Shown here: positions 57,717-64,000 of the stretch, one piece after another
Position numbering within the stretch: position 1 is the first letter of the stretch
How the letters are laid out: each line of letters starts with the position of its first letter
Notes under the pieces: model-generated
Database searches by the model: none
What the model saw: the letters and a program-made list of their open reading frames with translations, nothing else
What the model was told of the DNA's origin: nothing
Translations under genes and position numbers: made by a program
Assembly (NCBI GenBank): GCA_024640845.1
Contig: JAHEEE010000011.1
Span: 1 to 64,000 of the forward strand
DNA: 64,000 bases
Origin: Myxococcales bacterium
GTDB lineage: Bacteria > Myxococcota_A > Polyangia > Polyangiales > Houyiibacteriaceae
Direction: 5' to 3'

Positions 57717-58472
57717 ATGACCTATTGTATCGCCGTGAGGGTGAATCAGGGGTTGGTGTTCGCATCGGATTCCCGGACCAACGCCGGAGTCGACCACATC
57801 AGCACCTACGGCAAAATGCACACCTTCTGCGGCGACGGGGAGCGCTTCTTCACGCTGCTGACCGCAGGGAACCTCGCGACCAGCCGGGCCGTCGTGACGC
57901 ACCTCCGGCGCGACATCGAAGACGGCGCGGAGACGAGCCTCGCCACGGTCAAACGCCTCACTGGCGCAGCGGACTACATCGGCCAGATCAGCACCGAGGA
58001 GCAGCGCAAGCACGACAAGCTCGCCAAAGGCAAGGGATTCAGCGCCGGCGCGAGCTTCATCCTAGGGGGCCAAATCAAGGATGCAGAGCACTCGATCCTC
58101 CTCATCTATCCGGAAGGCAACTACATTCCCGTCTCCCGTCATTCGCCGTTTCTCCAGATCGGCGAGGAGAAGTATGGCAAGCCGATCCTCGATCGCATCA
58201 TCGAGCCGAACGTCAGCCTAGAGGTCGCCGGCCGGTGCGCCCTGGTTTCGATGGACTCCACCATGCGAAGCAACGCGAGCGTGGGGCCGCCGATCGACCT
58301 CTTGCTGTACTCAGCCGGCACGCAGCGGCCCGGCAGCCACGTGACCTTCGGCGAAGACGACGAGTACCTCCGCGCGCTCCGGCGTGGTTGGCAAGACAGC
58401 CTGAAGAACGCCTTCAACAACCTGCCGACCCTGCCCTTGCCGGCCGGCGCCATGCGGCTGGTCGACGGTTGA
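57717..58472 (+). CDS. Anbu peptidase (proteasome-like N-terminal nucleophile hydrolase)
   Basis: 251 residues from ATG 57717; the ORF-track start at 57279 is a read-through. After Met removal Thr is the N-terminal nucleophile (TYCIAVRVNQGLVFASDSRTN). Asp17 and a Lys near position 32 (ISTYGKM) match the HslV/20S catalytic set. GNLATSRAVV, SRHSPFLQIGEEKYGKPILDR and MRSNASVGPPIDLLLY are Anbu hallmarks (COG3484). Anbu is a proteasome relative of uncertain function, linked by gene neighbourhood to amidoligases and transglutaminase-like proteins, as here. Stop is 7 nt from the converging DUF2126 stop. Confidence 0.9.
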   Translation: MTYCIAVRVNQGLVFASDSRTNAGVDHISTYGKMHTFCGDGERFFTLLTAGNLATSRAVVTHLRRDIEDGAETSLATVKRLTGAADYIGQISTEEQRKHDKLAKGKGFSAGASFILGGQIKDAEHSILLIYPEGNYIPVSRHSPFLQIGEEKYGKPILDRIIEPNVSLEVAGRCALVSMDSTMRSNASVGPPIDLLLYSAGTQRPGSHVTFGEDDEYLRALRRGWQDSLKNAFNNLPTLPLPAGAMRLVDG

Positions 58473-58479
58473 GCTTCGA

Positions 58480-60591
58480 TTACTGGCCGAGACCCTGCCG
58501 TCTGAGATCGAGCGTGTAGTAGCTCTCGTCGGTATAGACCCCGGGTTGAAGCTCTCTTCGCACGCCCACATCTTCCGCGGAGGTTCCCCACCGGGCGCTT
58601 CGCCGCGCACGCGCCTCCTCGAGGTCGCGCGGACCGGCTTTGTAGACCGGCCCGTCGGGGTTCCAGTAGTAGTACTTCCCCGAGGCCGCCACGACCCCCG
58701 AGCGGTCGACCACCTCGATGCGAACCGGCGATTGGATCGGGACGTGGGGATGAAGCGCGGGCCAGCCGCTGGCCGCCTTGTAGCGGACGCCGGCGGCCAG
58801 TGTCCCGCCGAAGTCGTGAAAGCGTACGACGAATCCGTCGACCGCGACTTGGCATCGATCGAGGAGGGCCGGGTTCGTCAAGGAGAGCTCGATACGGTCG
58901 GTCGAGTTATCAACCATCCGCGACGTGGTTCCACCGTCGGACATCTCGGCCATAAGCGGCCAGGGCTCGAGCGCCTGGCGTACGACCACCTCTCCATCAT
59001 CGAGCTCGAGCCGGCCGAGCACGGCAAAACGCGCCTCGAAGATCCCAAGCAGCCAATCACGCTCGAACGGAAGGCCAGCGGCCGCGAGGTCGCTGCAGAC
59101 CATGCCTAGGTCCTCCCAGAGCCCGGCCGGAAGCATGTAGCGATCGTGCAGACTCGCGCCGTGCCGAACGAGAGCTCCCTTGCACGGCTCGGCGGCCAAC
59201 ATGGCGAAGATCGCACGAACGAACAGAGCCGAGAGCGATTGCAACGCAACGTCGTGCATCGTCTCGAAGGCCCGAAGCTCGATCAAGCCCTGAAGGCCCA
59301 TCGGCGAGTCGTAGTTCCACAACTTGTCGATGCTGATCTCGGCGAGGTGCGTGTTGCCCGCACTGTCGGTGAGGAGGTTCCGAAACAGGCGATCCAAAAG
59401 GCCGCGATCGCCGGAACCATTCGCAGGGTCGGTGCCGAGGCATGCTGTCTCGAGCTCGTAGAGCTTGGCGAGCAGGGTTTCGTCGGCGCGCGGCGCTTGC
59501 GAGCCGGGCCCCACGTACTGACCCGAAAAGAAGTATGACAAAGCGGGATGCCGTTGCCAGTAGCGAATGATGCTGCCGAGAAGCGCGGGGTGCTCGAAGA
59601 ACGGGTTCTCATCGACGCTCGGACCGCCAAACAACACGTGCGCGCCACCGCCCGTTCCCTGAATCTGACCGTTGAGGTGGCGGCGGATCGTGTAGAGACC
59701 CTCCGCTTCGGCAGCTTTGGTGATTCTCGTCAGAACCCGATCGTAGTCCCGCCACGTCTTGGTCGGCGGAAGGTTGACCTCGAGCACGCCGGGGTCTGCC
59801 GCCAATCCGACCGTTGTCACTCCCGGGGATTGGTTCGGCCGGTAGCCACACAACACGAGTCGTGAAACCTGGCGTTTGACGGCAACCCGCTCGATGAGGC
59901 GAATCAACGCGGCAAACCCGTCGAAGTCGAGCGGCGGCACGAAGAGATGCAGCGCACCGTCGGTGGCCTCCACGGTCAACGCGCGCCGAATGTGACTCTC
60001 GTCGAGCTCGCCAAGTGGCAGCCGCAATCCGACAGGGCTCATTCCGGGGACCAGCACGACTGGCTTCTCGCGCGAGAACGGCCAATCGCCGGAAACCCAA
60101 TCGCCATCCCGCCGATCGAGCGGTAAGACCCATCCGCGCGGAGTATCGAGCGAGCCCCCCTTCTCGATGCACGGTAACACGTACTGCTTTACGCCGAGCT
60201 CGCTCGCGAGCGCCGCGATCAGCTTGCGCGCATCGCGATTGGTCGCTTCGCTCCCGCCTCCCTCGAGCGCGAAGATCTCGGGGTGACGCCACATCGGAAC
60301 ACCGTCCTCTCGATGCAACGTAAGCACCACCCATCGCGGCAGCGGCTCGCCAGGATACTGCTTGCCGAAGATCTGCATCACCAGCCCGCCGGGATAGACC
60401 TCGCGCAAGAGCCGCGCCGTCAGTCGCTGCGCGTACCCGAGCTTTTCCGGTCCCATGGCCTCGTTGTTCCACTCGCGGCCGTCCGGGTCTGCCGGGATGA
60501 AGGTTGGCTCTCCACCCATCGTCAGGACCAGACCGCACCCCCGCAACTTGTCCTCGACCGCCCCGGCGAGCTCGTCGATGGCGCTGCTCAC
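58480..60591 (-). CDS. DUF2126 putative COOH-NH2 ligase
   Basis: 703 residues from GTG 60591, which overlaps the transglutaminase stop (GTGA). DUF2126 signature: GLVLTMGGEPTFIPADPDGREWNN (in part: LTMGGEPTFI), GEPLPRWVV, WPFSREKPVVLVPGMSPVGLRLP, GQIQGTGGGAHVLFGGP, NPFFEHPALLGSIIRYWQRHP and GKYYYWNPDG. From memory, this family was proposed to have a GS-like amidoligase fold, with the conserved Glu/His/Asn in the middle part binding metal-ATP. In many genomes DUF2126 is fused to a transglutaminase; here they are separate but co-translated. Confidence 0.85.
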   Translation of the reverse strand: MSSAIDELAGAVEDKLRGCGLVLTMGGEPTFIPADPDGREWNNEAMGPEKLGYAQRLTARLLREVYPGGLVMQIFGKQYPGEPLPRWVVLTLHREDGVPMWRHPEIFALEGGGSEATNRDARKLIAALASELGVKQYVLPCIEKGGSLDTPRGWVLPLDRRDGDWVSGDWPFSREKPVVLVPGMSPVGLRLPLGELDESHIRRALTVEATDGALHLFVPPLDFDGFAALIRLIERVAVKRQVSRLVLCGYRPNQSPGVTTVGLAADPGVLEVNLPPTKTWRDYDRVLTRITKAAEAEGLYTIRRHLNGQIQGTGGGAHVLFGGPSVDENPFFEHPALLGSIIRYWQRHPALSYFFSGQYVGPGSQAPRADETLLAKLYELETACLGTDPANGSGDRGLLDRLFRNLLTDSAGNTHLAEISIDKLWNYDSPMGLQGLIELRAFETMHDVALQSLSALFVRAIFAMLAAEPCKGALVRHGASLHDRYMLPAGLWEDLGMVCSDLAAAGLPFERDWLLGIFEARFAVLGRLELDDGEVVVRQALEPWPLMAEMSDGGTTSRMVDNSTDRIELSLTNPALLDRCQVAVDGFVVRFHDFGGTLAAGVRYKAASGWPALHPHVPIQSPVRIEVVDRSGVVAASGKYYYWNPDGPVYKAGPRDLEEARARRSARWGTSAEDVGVRRELQPGVYTDESYYTLDLRRQGLGQ

Positions 60592-61472
60592 TCCCGTGCC
60601 TCCTCGATCGTCAATGCGACCTGCATCCGTGATGCGACGCCGCCGACGTGGAAGTACTGCCCCTGGATCGGGCTCACCCACTCCGGCCGGTTGGCAACCG
60701 CCGCAGGCAAGAAGTGATGGTCCGCGACGAGCCCGTTGGTCGGGTCGAAACCCCGCCAACCCGCCCCCGGCAAATACACCTCGGCCCATGCATGCATCGA
60801 GCCCGCGGCAACGTTGAAAGTCGTGGCCCCGTCCGGACGCGGAGGCTCGTAAAGATAGCCGCTCACGAACCTTGCTGCCAAACCGAGCTGGCGGCTGGTT
60901 GCGACGAAGAACTCAGCCATGTCCCGACAGGAGCCGCACCTCCGGTCGAGCGTTTCGTTTGCAGTCTGCGTACCTTCTTCGTCGCGACTCTCGTATCGGA
61001 TCTGTCGATGAATCGCCAAGTTGAGATCGGTGAGAAACGAAAAGGTCTCTCGCGGCTTGCTCAGATCCCCGAGCGCTGCGCGAGCCCACTCCAACACCCG
61101 CCAACGTTCCAGCTCCTCGGCCTCTAGATAGGGCCGAAGCGCGCTCTTCTCTCGCGCGTCATAGGTGAACGGAAAGTTGCTCGCGCGGCTCTCCAAGATG
61201 AAATCGAACGGGTTCTCTTCGGCGACTTCAAACGCCATGCGGCAGTGAAAGGAGAGCAGTGACGACTTCTCGAGACCGAAGCTGACGACGGCCACTACGT
61301 TGTTGAAGCAATCGCGCACCCATCGGACCTTGCCCGCGGGCTGGGAACTGAGCTCGAACGACTCGACGTGAATCGTCTGGCTTTCGCGAGGGCGGAGATA
61401 GAGCGAGTGCTCACCGAACCCTACAACTTGCTCGTACCGATATTCGGTAAGATGGTCGACTACGATCTTCAT
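60588..61472 (-). CDS. Transglutaminase-like cysteine protease superfamily protein
   Basis: 294 residues from ATG 61472. N-terminal Bact_transglu_N domain (VVDHLTEYRYEQVVGFGEHSLYLRPRES) then the catalytic core with Cys in RRCGSCRDMAEFF, His in MHAWAEVYLPGAGW and Asp in GFDPTNG. Members act as peptidases or in amide transfer; by context it would process the product of DUF2126. It is the first gene of a two-gene operon and is divergent from the hydrolase gene (137-bp gap). Confidence 0.9.
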   Translation of the reverse strand: MKIVVDHLTEYRYEQVVGFGEHSLYLRPRESQTIHVESFELSSQPAGKVRWVRDCFNNVVAVVSFGLEKSSLLSFHCRMAFEVAEENPFDFILESRASNFPFTYDAREKSALRPYLEAEELERWRVLEWARAALGDLSKPRETFSFLTDLNLAIHRQIRYESRDEEGTQTANETLDRRCGSCRDMAEFFVATSRQLGLAARFVSGYLYEPPRPDGATTFNVAAGSMHAWAEVYLPGAGWRGFDPTNGLVADHHFLPAAVANRPEWVSPIQGQYFHVGGVASRMQVALTIEEARE

Positions 61473-61609
61473 CTGCGACTGGATTAGCAGGTTTCCGCCG
61501 CTGATGTGATTTCGAAAAGGTTTCCGAGTCGTATCTCTATCGCAACTTCGGCGACAATGGCCCATGGGGTGCTGCGAACTCCTCAGAAGAGCGATATTCT
61601 TCGGGAATC

Positions 61610-62614
61610 GTGAAAAACGTGATCCGCTTCCCCACTCAGCTTCGCGCGGCGCGTTTGGAAACCCTCGACGATCGCCAGTACCGTACGATCCACGGCTACC
61701 GTCGCGCTTTCATCAAGGCAGGCAGCGGTCCGGCGGTTCTACTGATTCATGGAATCGGGGACAGCGCGGACAGCTGGCTCGACATCATTCCAGCGCTCGC
61801 TCGGGATTACACCGTGATCGCGCCTGATCTGCTTGGACACGGTCAATCGGACAAGCCCCGCGCTGACTACTCGATCGCCGCCTATGCCAACGCGATGCGC
61901 GATCTCCTGGCCGTCCTCGACGTCGAACGAGTGACCGTGGTCGGTCATTCGCTCGGCGGCGGCGTTGCGATGCAGTTCGCCTATCAGTTCCCCGAGCGTT
62001 GCGAGCGTATTTGTTTGATCAGCACCGGCGGGGTCGCGCACGAAGTCACTCCGCTCCTTCGCTTCGCATCGGCCCCAAACGCCGACCTCGTCCTGCCTCT
62101 GATCGGCACGCCCACAGCCCGGCTGCTCGGCAGGCTCACCTTCGGAGTGCTCCGGGCGCTCAACACCAACCTGGGTCTCGACGCCCACCACTTGATGCGC
62201 GTATTCGACGCGCTCCCTGACGCGTCGGCACGACTGGCTTTCGTCCGCACGCTCCGCGCCGCGGTCGATTGGAAGGGCCAGGCAATCACGATGCTCGACC
62301 GTTGCTATCTCACACAAGGCATGCCGACACTCCTGGTGTGGGGTGCGCGCGATGCCGTGATCCCGGTTGCCCACGCGCACAAGGCTCATGGCGCCATGCC
62401 TGGCAGCCAACTCGAAGTGTTTCCGGACGTCGGCCACTTCCCGCACAAGGACGACCCCGAGCGCTTCATTCGTCTATTCCAAGCCTTCTACGCGGGCGCC
62501 GAACCCAACACGTACAGCGCCGAAGACTGGCGCGCGGTGCTCCGTCGGGGAGCTATTGCTGCGCCTGTTGCTGAGCGTCGGCTTCAGGCGTTGTCGCCTC
62601 TTCGATCCGTTTGA
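61610..62614 (+). CDS. Alpha/beta hydrolase
   Basis: 334 residues from GTG 61610. Oxyanion loop VLLIHGIGDSADSW, nucleophile elbow VVGHSLGGGVAM (Ser), acid in WGARDAVIPVAHAHK and His in FPDVGHFPHKDDPE complete the triad. A cap region lies between about 150 and 230. Substrate unknown. It sits between the two transglutaminase genes, on the opposite strand; its last 62 nt overlap the converging gene. The overlap and position suggest co-evolution with the cluster, but membership is uncertain. Confidence 0.85.
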   Translation: MKNVIRFPTQLRAARLETLDDRQYRTIHGYRRAFIKAGSGPAVLLIHGIGDSADSWLDIIPALARDYTVIAPDLLGHGQSDKPRADYSIAAYANAMRDLLAVLDVERVTVVGHSLGGGVAMQFAYQFPERCERICLISTGGVAHEVTPLLRFASAPNADLVLPLIGTPTARLLGRLTFGVLRALNTNLGLDAHHLMRVFDALPDASARLAFVRTLRAAVDWKGQAITMLDRCYLTQGMPTLLVWGARDAVIPVAHAHKAHGAMPGSQLEVFPDVGHFPHKDDPERFIRLFQAFYAGAEPNTYSAEDWRAVLRRGAIAAPVAERRLQALSPLRSV

Positions 62615-64000
62615 CCCGTACGGAGACTTCGAGGCGCTCGCCGTGCCCCCCAGCATAAAGGGTGCCGGCCGTCGGCGTGGCGTCTCGGTAATTGCGTCCC
62701 GACGCGACCCGAACGTGGTCGAGGTCGACCAAACACCCATTGGTTGGGTCGAATCCCCGCCACCCGACCGAAGGCAGGTAGACCTCCGCCCAGGCGTGAG
62801 ACGCCTCGGATTGAATTTGATTGTGATACGTAGCGCCCGTGTAGATGTAGCCAACCCGATACCGCGCGGGCACGCCAAGCAATCGCGCCAGGCAAATGAA
62901 GAGGTTCGCAAAATCCTGACAAACCCCGCGCCGATCCTGAAACACGTCGAAGGGCGAGGTTTCGAAGGAAGTGGAGCCGGGAATGTACTTGAAGTCCTTG
63001 TGAAGTGTCTCGTTCAAGTCGATGAGCGTCTCGAGCAGATCGTAGCCGCGACGCGCCGCAAAGCTCATCGCGAACCCGGAAAGCTCGCGGAGCTCGGTTT
63101 CCGGAAGCTCCGGCGGCAGAAGGAACGGATTCATCATCTGACGCTGCCAAGGCATCCAGACGAGCGGAATGTGCGTAGTCCGAAGCGAGGAGTGTGTCTC
63201 GACGTGGTAGGTCCTCACCTTCGAGTACGCGCGCACCCATAGCTCGGTGTACGGCTGACTGATCTGAAAGCTCAGCACGTGATTGCCGAACACGTCCTCG
63301 TAAGAGAACGCCTGACCGGGGGGCGAGATCTCGAGCTTGTACTCGAGGACGTCCTGCGTGAGGTCGCGCACGGGTTGAAGTCGCACAGTGTGACTCGAGG
63401 TCTCGACCGCCGTTTCGTAGCGGTAGATCGTCTCGTGCACGATCTCGTAGGTGCCGGACTTGCCCTGCCCTGACTCGAGCGCTGGAACCAATGGCCCCGG
63501 CACCGCGGCAGGCGGGGTCGCGGGCTGCACCACGCTCGTGCGCGGCGCTTCCTGCTGAACCCGAGACCAAGACGACTTGCGCTTCTCGCCGAGCGCGGGA
63601 GCCGGCGGCGGAATCGTCTCGCCCGTGTCGATCAACTGTCCGCGGCTGACGACGCGGAGCTCGCCAGGCGCGAACTGCGACCAAGCCTCGTCCGAGAGCG
63701 GCCGCGTCGAAATGACAGTGAAGGTGCAGTTCTCGTCGATCGAGTTGGAGACATCTAGCTCGAGGAGGTCGGACTCGAGCTTCGTAGAAATCGGAGGCGG
63801 CAATCGGCGCAGGTGGTGGAGCGCGTTGAAGCCGTTCCGGTCGTGATACGCGACCACGTGCAGGCCGTCACTCCAAACGACGTTGAGGGTCCCGAGCTCG
63901 TTGAGCCTCTGCAACCACTCCCGAATCGTATGCCAACTCAAATCCGACAGACTTCGAGCACCCACGGCTCGCACCTGGCCCATCAACCAGCAGAACGCAT
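62553..64000 (-). CDS. Class-II glutamine amidotransferase domain fused to a transglutaminase (5' end beyond the window)
   Basis: At least 482 residues; the frame stays open to base 64000, so the listed start at 63986 is internal. The first ~150 residues (AFCWLMGQVRAVG, DGLHVVAYHDRNGFNALHHL, TRPLSDEAWSQFAPGELRVV) match the C-terminal half of YafJ/Gat-II-type amidotransferases; the N-terminal Cys nucleophile would lie off-window. A Pro-rich linker follows, then a second transglutaminase unit (GTYEIVHETIYRYETAVETS, Cys in RRGVCQDFANLF, His in SHAWAEVYLPSVGW, Asp in FDPTNG). Its C-terminus is Gln-rich (ADAQQQAQQ). Confidence 0.85.
   Translation of the reverse strand, partial: AFCWLMGQVRAVGARSLSDLSWHTIREWLQRLNELGTLNVVWSDGLHVVAYHDRNGFNALHHLRRLPPPISTKLESDLLELDVSNSIDENCTFTVISTRPLSDEAWSQFAPGELRVVSRGQLIDTGETIPPPAPALGEKRKSSWSRVQQEAPRTSVVQPATPPAAVPGPLVPALESGQGKSGTYEIVHETIYRYETAVETSSHTVRLQPVRDLTQDVLEYKLEISPPGQAFSYEDVFGNHVLSFQISQPYTELWVRAYSKVRTYHVETHSSLRTTHIPLVWMPWQRQMMNPFLLPPELPETELRELSGFAMSFAARRGYDLLETLIDLNETLHKDFKYIPGSTSFETSPFDVFQDRRGVCQDFANLFICLARLLGVPARYRVGYIYTGATYHNQIQSEASHAWAEVYLPSVGWRGFDPTNGCLVDLDHVRVASGRNYRDATPTAGTLYAGGHGERLEVSVRVKRIEEATTPEADAQQQAQQ

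Overview
The window looks like a chromosomal segment of a free-living myxobacterium-like organism (Myxococcota, former Deltaproteobacteria). This rests on high G+C, dense ATGA/GTGA gene overlaps, many lipoproteins (one with a Gly/Ser-rich linker after the lipobox), a kinase-like protein with a GYF-like domain and an AgmX/PglI-type tail, paired PilT-like ATPases and FadL-like barrels. The assignment comes from gene style, not from a phylogenetic marker. No tRNA, rRNA, phage, CRISPR array or transposase gene was seen.

Layout. 1-4243: end of an OmpR-type response regulator, two small membrane proteins, a DeaD-like RNA helicase and a membrane pseudokinase. 4244-4784: repeat-bearing gap. 4785-7523: two PilT-like ATPases on the minus strand. 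7733-11779: coiled-coil membrane protein, then pyrF, rlmB, phosphofructokinase and a CinA-like protein. 11790-17171 (minus): two paralogous lipoproteins and two outer-membrane barrels. 17266-22075: DUF3604 lipoprotein, PpiC-type foldase, HupE/UreJ-like membrane protein and a TPR-like lipoprotein. 22076-26368: repeats, PEGA lipoprotein, guaA, a second repeat gap and guaB. 26428-32174 (minus): ribbon-helix-helix-like protein, zinc-finger ParA, topoisomerase IV ParE and ParC. 32247-38645: thiD, PPK2, haloalkane dehalogenase, M48 peptidase, hemB, a zinc-ribbon protein, a ZIP-like transporter and an unknown protein. 38642-42977: two adjacent redox enzymes that each carry an N-terminal Rieske domain, then an acyltransferase. 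43137-46830: molybdopterin oxidoreductase, GDPD lipoprotein and CBS protein. 46888-54785 (minus): one operon with acetyl-CoA synthetase, PDH E1 alpha, E1 beta and E2, acyl carrier protein and a Ca-type P-ATPase. 55026-57616: small helical protein, UspA, MDR reductase and SDR. 57717-64000: an Anbu-proteasome / DUF2126 / transglutaminase cluster cut by the window edge.

Most interesting points: (1) the Anbu cluster, including a class-II glutamine amidotransferase fused to a transglutaminase; (2) the adjacent Rieske-TPP and Rieske-glutamate-synthase-like genes; (3) a MITE-like, hairpin-rich dispersed repeat family in three intergenic gaps, with one copy bounded by perfect 23-bp inverted repeats; (4) the pseudokinase; (5) the zinc-finger ParA with a ribbon-helix-helix partner. 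All functions are read from translated motifs and gene context only; no database search was run.
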